A stretch of DNA of 64,000 nucleotides from Halichondria panicea (Eukaryota > Porifera > Demospongiae > Suberitida > Halichondriidae): assembly GCF_963675165.1 (NCBI RefSeq), contig NC_087388.1, positions 3,601,047 to 3,665,046 of the forward strand. The letters are read 5' to 3'. Of the stretch, positions 22,701-37,500 are shown piece by piece (position 1 is the stretch's first letter; the number at the start of each line of letters is the position of its first letter). A program made the position numbers and the translations under genes. Under the pieces are notes generated by a model. That model saw nothing but the letters and a program-made list of their open reading frames with translations, was not told where the DNA came from and did not search any database.

Positions 22701-24441
22701 AGTTACAATTTCTTACTTTGGGTAGTTGTTGCAGTAGTGTGTGTAAATCTTGAACCCTTCAGCCTGTAGCAAAAGTGAGACTATTGCAGCATACTCCCTC
22801 TTTATGCATGTCTTTATTGCACGCATAAAGAGTTGTCGGCACTTACGTTTGACAAGAAACACAGAGCTATTTTCTTTGGATCATTTCCGGAAGCTTCAAG
22901 CGAACACATCAAGGCACTGAAGAGCAAACAACACATACATGTAGCTTAATGTACATGCATGCTGTACATGTATTTGGCAATTTCATAAAGAAACATCAGC
23001 TCAAAATTGTAGCAATTAATTACTATAGTGATTGAATTCATAGAATTCCATCACGCCCTAATTTGGACAACAATCTTGACTGTGTTACAGATGTTGAAAT
23101 ATGATCGCCAAGTAGTACATTACGGGTGGTATTAAGATACTTTGCTACACTCTGAATAGCACCCAAATAAATATTATACAGTACATGCATATAATTATAA
23201 ACAAAAACATGAATGCTCTGATAAAAATTAATATCAAAAATAATTATCGATAATCATGCATGCATCATGTACATGTGGGTATATGACATTCATAGTACTT
23301 AGTTTACCCCAACAAATGTGAGGGATGACCACTGTAGCAACTACAAGCAAGGCCTACACATTCAGGCATTCAATGATTGTCTATTTGTATTTGGCCACAG
23401 GCATTTACTGATTAAGCAACATGCCCACAAAACACACAGCGTTACGCCCCCACATAAACATTTTACCACTACAAAGTTTGGAGGCACTAAGCAGACAACC
23501 ACAATTATACGACCCAACAATGCATTTGGTAATTGGTACCTTGCTTTAAATAACAACTTTCCAGCTACATGTACATAACTGTACATTACTCACCGATGAA
23601 AATTAAGAATCTCACAGATATTTCCAAACAGCTCTTCAAGGTCAGACTCCTTCACAGGAAGCACACCCACATGTGACACAAGTGGCACTTGATACTCCTG
23701 TACAGAAGAGCAAACACATACTGCAAACACTGCACAAAATACAGTTACGCTCACATCAACAACTTGAGATAGATCCTCGATGTACACTCTCTCTGTTGAC
23801 CTAAGCTCGTGGATAACATGCTCCATGTGAGACCTAGAATAGAATTAACATGTAACTCTATAGTACTAGCCATTAACTCCCCCTAATCACAAGTTGTGTT
23901 GGGGGAAATATCACAACCGATCTTTGCATACCTCCGCCTGGAAAACACGAGGGGAGACTTAACAGCAGGCCCACTGTCAGCAAATGGAGAAAGAACATTA
24001 TCCAGCGCCAGCTCATAGGACAACTGATACTGGTGCTTAGCAATATCGTACTTTCCCCGTGATTTGTTCACTGCTAACTCATGATCATTGAATGTATTTG
24101 CCTGACTACCTTCAAAATAGTGGTACTCTGTGTCTGGTGGTGACTCGAAGTCACCTATATCGAACAGGCTGTTCCAACTTGAAGACAAGGGCTCCGGTGG
24201 TAGTTTAGGCACATCGAGCTGTTTCTTGTAGTAACGAGAGTCGACGACAATATCACTGGTGTTCTCAACCGGTTCCGGGTTGAATCGAACTTCTGTTGTA
24301 TGCCTCCTCTGTAAAGACATGGATCTTGAATGCAGGCCAATACAGACTAATTAGAGCCATTTTGCACAGCTGAAGCACTTACCTCAGGGTTTCGGTGCCG
24401 CTTCTGCCTCTTTTTCTGAGACAGATTCACTATATCCATGC
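4777..24441 (-). CDS. PLEKHG: PLEKHG-like RhoGEF (DH-PH), 21 exons, 1,106 aa
   Basis: A guanine-nucleotide exchange factor for Rho GTPases. Exons: 24441-24383, 24306-23932, 23833-23755, 23697-23594, 22916-22847, 22763-22717, 22666-22609, 22550-22458, 22271-22221, 20541-20431, 20197-20159, 19476-19336, 18678-18586, 18076-18011, 16899-16863, 16751-16698, 14786-14698, 11980-11852, 11725-11608, 6380-6331, 6234-4777. All phases agree (3,321 nt). The DH domain (about 146-349) has [45 protein letters not shown] and a family-typical [17 protein letters not shown] end. The PH domain (about 350-462) has [15 protein letters not shown] and ends QWVHAIK. The 485-residue tail encoded by the last exon is polar and Ser-rich, with a basic [14 protein letters not shown] segment at 1003-1016. 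The DH end and the tail motif point to the PLEKHG1-3 group; the exact paralogue is uncertain. Exon 2 needs the second AG of an AGAG acceptor to stay in frame with the start at 24441. Confidence 0.92.
7659..7818. mobile_element. Short TIR element (MITE), about 160 bp
   Basis: The left arm TTAGAACACACCTAGCCAAG and the right arm CTTGGCTAGGTGTGTTCTAA are perfect reverse complements, and an inner pair (TGTTTTAATCTG / CAGATTAAAACA) extends the stem. The centre has further CTCGAGG/GCCTCG symmetry. A solo half of the same end is seen near 18387-18400. It has no coding capacity and lies in the large RhoGEF intron. Confidence 0.75.
7929..8262 (+). pseudogene. Crypton-type (DUF3504-like) recombinase fragment, degenerate
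   Basis: Reading across frames gives a recognisable order of motifs: [19 protein letters not shown], then [20 protein letters not shown], then [11 protein letters not shown], then [11 protein letters not shown] followed by a stop at about 8262. This order is what I know from the N-terminal region of Crypton-derived proteins of the KCTD1/ZMYM/QRICH1 type, which contain a tyrosine-recombinase-like domain. The segments lie in at least two frames with internal stops, so the copy is dead. No catalytic part follows. It sits in sense opposite to the host gene (the host is on minus), within an intron. Confidence 0.6.
8790..10042 (+). repeat. GTTTG-box dispersed repeat, composite copy
   Basis: The block starts with ACCCGAGGCGCGTGGGCGGC and a GTTTG run, continues with CTCACCTGGATGCC and a TTTACAGCATGGATAGCC box, and ends GGGTTTGCACTTTAGTG. 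It contains two ends (9300-9324 and 10014-10042), so it is a duplicated or nested copy. The same family occurs intact twice in tandem at 38531-39320 and 39598-40352, and in degraded form at 25670-25985. It has no ORF of note, so I regard it as a non-coding retro- or DNA-element of unknown class. Confidence 0.7.
11981..14697. other. RhoGEF intron with repeats and a (CA)n tract
   Basis: No exon was found. Bases 12340-13090 repeat the segment at 7210-7650 (shared landmarks: CATAACTCGAGAAAGAAG, AGAACGTGGCTAGAAGCCTA, TTTTCGTCGCATTGCA). A (CA)n microsatellite is at 13082-13103. The remainder shows no coding signal on either strand. Confidence 0.5.
13082..13103. repeat. (CA)n microsatellite
   Basis: Eleven ACs in a row within an intronic dispersed repeat. 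Confidence 0.9.
14812..14933. repeat. Imperfect inverted repeat, about 120 bp
   Basis: The arms AGTACATACAAGTAAT..GTACCATGGATATC and GATTTCCATGGTACAGG..CTTGTACT pair over about 40 bp with mismatches, around GGGGTGTATT/AATACACCCC. It lies in the intron just upstream (in gene sense) of RhoGEF exon 17. It is probably a small fold-back element. Confidence 0.65.
15639..16207. mobile_element. Composite non-autonomous element, copy A
   Basis: It begins TAGCCTCCTTCACCGGCC, has TTGCGCATGCGCAAAATTAT inside, and ends GGCCTGGGATCGAGGCTA. Related copies lie at 29223-29814 (inverted) and 43456-43780. The core shares GTTAACATAGCAGGCTAA, GAATGCTATC, GGGCTAGAAACCTTCA and TCAATCCACTTCCGTTCGTTG. It has no ORF. 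The ends are imperfect inverted repeats (TAGCCTC / GAGGCTA), consistent with a MITE or fold-back element. Confidence 0.75.
17755..17928. mobile_element. MITE family 1 (GCGGGTAATTTTCG ends)
   Basis: The termini TACCGTATAGCGGGTAATTT and AAATTACCCGCTATACGGTA are perfect inverted repeats. Other copies: 48955-49164 and 57911-58120. The element is 170-210 bp, non-coding, and lies inside a RhoGEF intron. Confidence 0.85.
18751..19231. mobile_element. Pogo/Tigger-like MITE
   Basis: The left end CAGTGGAACCTCGATTAAC and the right end ATGGAGGTTCCACTG are the inverted termini typical of the pogo/Tigger branch of Tc1/mariner. The flanks are TA-rich (CTA on the left, TAC on the right). The element is about 480 bp and has no transposase. 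It lies between RhoGEF exons 12 and 13. Confidence 0.7.
20542..22220. other. RhoGEF intron with a pogo-like MITE and no exon
   Basis: The intron lies between the two exons that finish the DH domain. Apart from the pogo-like MITE at 21206-21411 I see no coding or repeat structure. Several ORFs of 60-110 codons here lack family features and splice context. Confidence 0.5.
21206..21411. mobile_element. Pogo/Tigger-like MITE, short
   Basis: CAGAACCTCGATTATCTGG at the left and AATAATCGAGGTTCTACTG at the right are imperfect inverted repeats of the pogo/Tigger type. The interior is non-coding. It shares its termini with the elements at 18751-19231 and near 32948-33000. Confidence 0.7.
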
Positions 24442-24611
24442 TAAAAATATGCTGTGAGTACTGAGGCTTACAAATCACGCCTGTGTTAGTAAATACGCAT
24501 GCAGCAGTAGCTAGACAACAACACTGTCTAGGTAGCTAAGCTAGCTTGCTTCATATCCTTGCTTGCAGATAATAATTATCGCCCCAAACATTATTTTGCG
24601 TGCTGCACTTT

Positions 24612-24701
24612 GGGGGCGGGGCGCAAATTATAAATAATCATAGATTCTGTACAGTCTGATGGAGCGACAGTTTTATATTTTTTAGCCGGAAGTACTTCCT
24701 G
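24612..24701. promoter_or_regulatory. Probable promoter of the RhoGEF gene (GC box, ETS palindrome)
   Basis: GGGGGCGGGGC at 24612-24622 matches a GC box. CCGGAAGTACTTCCTG at 24686-24701 is a back-to-back pair of ETS cores (GGAA/TTCC). The sites lie 170-260 bp upstream of the RhoGEF start codon at 24441 (minus strand). Both sites are orientation-neutral, so divergent transcription to the right is also possible. Function is inferred from sequence alone. Confidence 0.5.
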
Positions 24702-25273
24702 TTTCTTTTTATTTTGCGGTTATAGGTCCCGTTTTTCTGAGCTATCTTCTAGCTTGTTTATCTTTCTTACTGCAAAAGGTATGATCTTCTAAACAGCTCC
24801 AAAGTGCTTTTCAGTCTTCCAGGAGTCGAATGATACTAATAAAGTATCTAGTTTTGCTAGCTACTTGCCTCTAGCCCCGTTTTTGTACATACTGCACAAT
24901 TTTGTACCTCAGCAGTGCATGTGTACGTGTACGTGTTTGCACTGTTCAAAATCGCGTTATACGGGCATGCCACAAACTTTGCACAGGGCAGAGATAAAAA
25001 GTCAAAGATATTATTACAAAGGTTTGTTCAGAATATGTATGACAAGTTACAAAAGTTATCAGCTAACTAAATGGAGCAATGTAGAACATTCAGAGCAAAA
25101 TAAACCAATCTAGCAACACAAAAATGGACGTTACAGAAGTCAACTGATTATATTACACTACGTGAGCATCCAGTGTGTATCCAGGGCAACCATGTCGCAC
25201 CCTCCCATGTCAGCCATGTATCCTCTGTGAGAACGCAAAAAATTATGTCCGAAGTATTTTCACCCTAAAAGCC

Positions 25274-26447
25274 TTATTCTTTGGATATCAAGTCTGACAG
25301 TTGTGTTATGTAGGAGCTGCCGCTTTCCGTCGCAGTAATAGTGGATTCATACCTAGACCGAAAAAAGAAAGTGATGTTATTATAAGGTCAGCACAGTGCA
25401 ATGTGAGTGACTGCAGTGAGATCAGTTTGTTAAAATGATTGATGATTCAACAGTAATTATAAGCAATGTGTTAAAACTAGAGTTGATTCTAGCCACTTTA
25501 ACAGATACCAATTTACTATGATCATTATAATTATAGCAAACTTATTATGCCGATTCATTCTTGAAGCTTTCTCTTCAGAGAGAGTGTGCTTTACCTGTTA
25601 CAAATTCACATCTAATTGTACTTAAAACACACTCGGGGCTCACTTAAAGTATTGACGAAGACCTCATTAACCCGAGGCCTCGCAAGCGACTTGTCCATGG
25701 GTTATACTAGTCTGTCTGTATATCGTTCTGTGTATTCTGAGTCTACTCACTCGGATGCGATGGCACCATGTTTGTACCATGGATAGCCAGCCTCAACACA
25801 ACAAGATACAGTAGTAATTTTAAATTTAATGTTAATTAAGCTTCGTTGTCAAATAAAAGCGAGCAGAAGCTAAAAAAAACTCGAACTTGAACAATAGCCT
25901 AGATGTACACACGGCTTTAACTCGAGGTTATTGACTAACTAAACCTCAAATAAACGCAGATGGTTTGCACTTCAGTGCTCTAGCTTTTACATCGCTATCC
26001 TGAGCTGTAGTTGCGATTAATAGGAGAACTAAAAAACAGACTGCTCTATTGTTATCTGTAGTGTTTAAAGGTCTCAGTTCTTACAGTACAATATTCACTA
26101 GGTTATGCTTACTTCAAGAAGCACACGTTTGCCATCATTCCCAACCCCAATGAATCCTTAATAATAGCTCAACACAGTGTATGGCTTGGGATTGAACAGA
26201 CATTGGAAACGTTCATGTTGGGGTTTATTGTGTAAAGGGCCAAGCAACCTCAATATACCCACCACTTCAGCTTCATGGATGGTAACAACAAGATCAACTG
26301 GGATAGCGACAACAACGTCACTCCAGTTAGGTGTAAAAAAAGAACAGTACTGTGCACCTGGATGCAAATGCCAAACTTACCTCTACAGTTAAGTAGCACC
26401 CGCACCTTGCATTGAGCAGCCGAGTAGCTCAGAATCAGAAACAGATT
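25274..26447 (-). CDS. Unidentified gene, possible 3' exons (partial)
   Basis: Five minus-strand segments can be joined with agreeing phases: 26447-26406, 26357-26259, 26156-26113, 25594-25542, 25352-25274. They give SELLGCSMQ, then AQYCSFFTPNW followed by a beta-rich VVVAIPVDLVVTIHEAEVVG, then FIGVGNDGKRVLLE, then KHTLSEEKASRMNRHN, then TATESGSSYITQLSDLISKE and a stop. I do not recognise the family and found no 5' end. The donors after exons 1 and 4 (gtgcgg, gtttgc) are weak. The plus strand of the same stretch is also open: ATG at 25192 (MSHPPMSAMYP), a donor at 25227, and an exon ending in a strong gtgagt near 25404. The strand call is therefore uncertain. Confidence 0.3.
25670..25985 (+). 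repeat. Degraded copy of the GTTTG-box repeat
   Basis: It starts CCCGAGGCCTCGCAAGCGAC, contains CTCACTCGGATGCGATGGCA and AAATAAAAGCGAGCA, and ends GGTTTGCACTTCAGTGCTCTAG in split form, matching the family at 38531-40352 with many substitutions. Confidence 0.6.
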
Positions 26448-27538
26448 CTAGAGACGATAATTACAGTTAAGCAAGTATTTGGTGATTTTTTACTTACATA
26501 TAGTTTAGCCAATACAATATATAAGAACCAGACTGCCCCTAGTATGATCTTATGACAATATTCAAGCACCAGACAGTCCCGATTATGATCGAGATGACAT
26601 GGATGAACAATTTGTTGTATATCGTGATGTTTTATATTGACTAACTTTGTACTTTCATAAAACAATAACTACAACTGGGAACAAAACAGAGATTACAGTA
26701 TAGCAAAGGGCAGCTCTTCTTCTATCTCCTAACAAAATGTTACAGTAAAATTTTATTGGGAAACGCATTTTTGAACACTGGGTAAATAAATAGCCACTAT
26801 TATATTGTATGACAACCTTGAGTGAGAATTGCTATGCTAGCGTATTTCTCAACTTACTTGGCAATAATAGGTGAACTTGGTACCATCCTGTTCTTTGAAG
26901 GTTAGTTCACAATACTAGCGCTAAGAGATATTGAATAGTAAGCCCATTTCTTAAATATAATAGCTCAAACAACACTGATAAAATTCTGACATTTGTTGCT
27001 TGCAAACAAAATTATGATGTAATGCGAAATGCATATTAAATTAACTGCTAGGCAATAACGTGGACTTCCGGTGCCTTGGCCATCCGACTGTGTAATTTAT
27101 AGCATCTATGCTATAATTATAATGCATGCATGCCTCTGAGCATGGTGCATGGTCATATACTAAAGATTTCTCCTGGTCATGATAGCTTACTTGATCAGTC
27201 ACACCCTAAAAGAAAATTATTCTGCCTATAGGCTATAATATGACAGACATGCACCATGCATGCAGTCAAATATATTACGTGTAGGCAATGTGTAGGGTTA
27301 AGGTTATAGTAAGGTGTTCTCTGTAATTCACCAAACATCAATTTAAAGAATGACAACAATCTAGAGTGGTAGGTCACACTGAATCGTTTGTTCTATCCTC
27401 AAAATGCACGCTGATGGAGATACGTACACTATATGTAGTGTTGAAAAGTTAATGATGCACCTTCTGCATGACTCAAATACACAGCAATCGCAAAACTTAA
27501 TGAACAATTAGTAATAATGTATTAAGTACATTGTCACG

Positions 27539-33240
<5,702 letters not shown>

Positions 33241-33455
33241 TGAAAGCTCAGTATTGACAGTGCAGTGTGCTAGTGAGCGAGCTAGTGAGTGCCTGTTTAT
33301 AGTCGAGTCTTGTCTTGCTTATTTTGTAATAGATCTACATAATTATGTCTAGTAACACTAGGTAGGGACTGGGAGTGGTCTATGTTTTGTGGGTTTGGCT
33401 TCGGGGGGAATCTGAAGTGGCAAGTTCAAAGAAGTAGATCTAGCACCTCAAATCT
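33241..33455. promoter_or_regulatory. Divergent promoter region, ALDH3 / coiled-coil gene
   Basis: Only 215 bp separate the start codons of the minus-strand ALDH (33240) and the plus-strand coiled-coil gene (33456). It contains GGGACTGGGAGTGG and TTCGGGGGGAATC but no clear TATA box. The head-to-head layout implies a shared bidirectional promoter, which is inferred from spacing only. If translation of the coiled-coil gene starts at the second Met (33504), the gap is 263 bp. Confidence 0.6.
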
Positions 33456-34518
33456 ATGAGCAGCTGCAGTACAGTATATTTGAATGGTGTTTGTTCCACT
33501 GGCATGGCTCGACGTCAAAGTCATTACAAAGTCTCTTCTACGTACACAGACAATAGTGACTCAACATGTTCGGAAATTGAGTTAAAGAGTGGAAGAGGAA
33601 TGTCAAGTGATAGAAGACAGTACCTTCATCATCAGGTACGCTATCTATACGTACGTGGACCATTACATTTTGTTTTTAACAACAGATCCAACCGCCTTCC
33701 TGCATTCAGGTTGATGATTTGTGTGACGACCTTTCTAAAGGCAACTGCACAATGTTGGAAAATGAACGACTGATGTCCCACTTTCAGGAAAACTCTGTAA
33801 GGATGCACTTCCAAATTGTTTTTACGCATAATGTCATTATGGGACCGGGAGGAGATTCCCTTAGACCTTTTTGCTGTTCTTGACGTTGTGACTGGTTAAG
33901 TCTAGTATGTAACCGATCTCCGTTTTTGGCTGGTTTATGTAACGCTACGGAGATGGGGGGGGGATAATTAATGACGTTTTCATTATCATGGAAGTGCCCC
34001 CTAAGGCAACCGACGAAAGGTGTTATTTTCGAGCGATAAAGATTTGAAGTACACGTACATTAAGTGTTATTCTGAAGTGAGGGAGGGGCTGCTGCTAAGG
34101 GGTTGGTAGAATGCTCAAGACTGATTTTTCATTATAGCCTGGAAAATAGTAGTTTCATCAGGCCTACATAATTATGTTTGTACTGACTCCTGTACACATT
34201 CATCCAGGATTTTAAGTTTGGGGAGAAGTAAAAAAAAAAACTGCACGCGCTAGCGCGAAAAATTGGAGGCCACGCCCACTTCCGGTCACCACACACCCTA
34301 TATTGTTTGTTGTTGTTGCCTATAGCGATGTACTCCTGGCAATGTGCATTGATAGGCAACTCTATATAACTTGGTATGCTGGTTTGAAATTGTGAACCGT
34401 TTCCATAGAACACTATAGAAACCACAAAAGCAATGGATAGATTTGTGGTAATACTATAGGTGATGGATGACCAAGCATGTAGCAAAAGACCGTGTCTAGA
34501 TAATAGTACCCGGCCCTC

Positions 34519-34560
<42 letters not shown>

Positions 34561-37500
34561 CCTCTCTCTCTCTCTCTCTCTCTCCCTCTCTCCCCTTCTT
34601 CCTCTCTCTCCTCCTATTTTCCCCTCTCTTTTGGGGGGGAAGCTTCCCCCCCCCACTAGATGAAACCCTGATTATTATGTATTGTCTGTTGCAGTTGAGA
34701 AAAGACTTGGATCAGTCGAGAGAGCTCTTGCGTCAAAGCAGCATGCCACATATTCCCTATCAGTCTGAACATCATTCGCCTACTTTATGCAATTGTTACC
34801 AGCAAAGCATATCAAATGATGTTGAGAGGGAAAGACTGGCTCGTGAGAGGTATGTCTATATTTAGTAGTCTCTTTTGAGAGATAGTAGGCTAATGAACTC
34901 CACCATTCTCTAGTGCATAGTTATGTAACTAAACATTTGACTGTGTTTCTTGCTAGATCTGACACAGAGAAGTTGCGTATGATGGACCTACTCAACACAT
35001 CTTTGTCACGATCCACTGCTGCAAGCATTGCAGACCCTCTGTTGCAGGGAATCTCCTCAGACGTAATGTGCCTCAAGAGTGAAGTGATGGAAGCTCAGCT
35101 GGGAGTGAACAAGAGTAAAGCCACCACTGCCAGCATGGAGTCCAGAATCAGGAATATAGAGAAGAAGGTACATGTAAAAAACGATGTGTACACTGCCAAA
35201 TACATGTACATGCATGTACATGTACGTACAGCATCAGCAAGGTTGCAGCAACCAGAGTACATACTGCTATGACTCTATTAGGTTGATATCTGTCTGCATT
35301 ATTGTCACTAAGACCTGGTTTTCATCCACCATGTACATGCACATGTAGGTTGAAGAAGCCTCATCTCACGGCATCAATGCAAGGCAGTTAAATGAAGTTG
35401 CTGAAGAAATTAGGACGATCAAGGTTTGTGCACTGCATGCACATGTACCGGTTTAGCACTGAAATGCATGTACTCTGGGCCTACTGTTAGCCTCGTCCCT
35501 GGCTGATTTTGTAGAACGGAAAGTGAAAATACGGCCTGGTATTGGGTGTGATTGGGAACCGAAAACAAAGTAGAGATTTTGCTCATTAGTTGTTGTTTCC
35601 TGTTTGTTGACAGGGTTATTGTTCTTGCAAAATCTCTGCTTACGCCCAGATACAATCACTACCAGGCACTTTCCGTTCTATTAAACAAAAATCCACCTGA
35701 GGGCAAGGCTAGTACTCCGATTGCATACTAATGTTTATGCTCTTTAAATTTAGGATGACTTAGAGAGGAGTGATGCTAATCAAAAAACGCTGAAATTACA
35801 GACATTAGAGAGGTGTGTGAGTACTTATAATTATCAACACTTAATTGTCAGCATTATAATGTACGTGCAGTGAGTTGGGCAATGAACGTGATCGCCACTC
35901 AGTCAGTCGTCTGGAAGTGGAGAGGCTCTCTAATGATCTTTACAGACTGGGAGAAGAGCTAAAGAACACTCAGCAGAATAAAAGAAAGGTTAATTCACTG
36001 CATGAAGTGTGTGCTTGACTTCAGCTCACACAACAGTGTCCTGGTCTTGACTGCAGGTTGCTTGTTGTCTGAAAGCCACAAGTCACAAACTTGATTCTTC
36101 AATGTCAAGTAAAGAAATTCTAATGGGGGAAATTCAAGATGTGAGGCACCAGCTCACACTTAGTGAGGAAGCAAGGCTGCTTTGTGAATCAAAAAATGGA
36201 TCACTTATGGATAAGCTTAGTAAGCAAGAGATGGGGCAACACCTCTTCAAAGAGAAACTTCAAAGAGTTGAGAATAGGATTCAAAATAATGAGTATGTTG
36301 CTACCATGATTATTGCTTACACAAACAGTTGTATAATACCGTAAATAGTTTAGCGGGTATATTTCGAAGGTATAAAGTTTGCGGTTTTTGCTGATTAAGC
36401 ATGTACTACAAATATTTATGCCCACAAATTTAATATCGCATGCATGCATGCTGCAAAAGGCTACATGTACTAATCCGCAAAAACCTTTCGAACGGTCTAT
36501 ATAATTATACAGTTTAAATATATTAACAGCATATACAGTAATATTTGGTATTATAACGAATTGTTGTGTGTTCCATGATCAGGGAAGAGCGAAGTATGAT
36601 GGCTGCAAAAATTGAAGAGCTCGGCTCCCTACTAGCCTCATCACAGGCTGCTGAATCTCAGTGGAGGGACTGTTGTGACCGTCTCGAGGCACAAATACTA
36701 GAAATGTCAAGTCACAGTGAGATGCTGGCTAGTGTGAGAAGACAGCTGATGGATGTGGAGGAAGAGTGCTCTCGAATGATGCAAAAGCTCGGTCACCTTA
36801 CGGGGGAGCAAGAGGCTGCTCATCAAGAGAGGACAACTCTTCTAAGCAAGGTACATGTACAGGCCTATACATCTTATTATAGTTTTAACCCAAATGTGCA
36901 TTCATTTCATATGTGTCTAGGGTTAGAGTTATGATGTCGAAATGCAACACAATTGGTCTTAAACCTGGCAATTGGAACTAGTTATAAACATCGGGGTGCA
37001 TGGTGTACATTGCACTCAGCCCTCAGGGCTTCGCCCTCGTGCTTCAAATATACACCATACAATACCTCATTGTAAAAATGCATGTAGACTATATCATTAA
37101 ATCCCTTAAGGCTTTGTGGTCAGTGCAGAATATGACATTCAGTCCATTTTGCTGCACATAGCAACAGCATAGCAACAGGATATAATACAAAGCAAATACC
37201 TCTTCTATATAATTATAACACTCTAATACCTGAACGAAGCAAAACACGACGTGAGGCATTAGCACAGCACAGCTTACATCACTCGTTATTGTACAGTAAC
37301 TACATGTACATTGTGCATTTTTCTTATAAAGATCTCCGAGCTTGAGAGTACTGTCTGTCAGAGTGAAGGGGAGTGCTCTCGTTTAAGGGAGGAGGCCCAG
37401 GGGCTGTCAGCTCAGTTACAGGCCTCACATCAGGAGAAGTCAGTGGTAGTAGAGCAAGGAGGAGAGGGCCTGGACAGAATTAAATCACTTCAAGAGCAAA

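Noticed and set aside
34132-34663. Arg-Glu repeat ORF on minus and Ser-Leu-Pro ORF on plus
   Set aside because: Both are translations of the (TC)n microsatellite in an intron.
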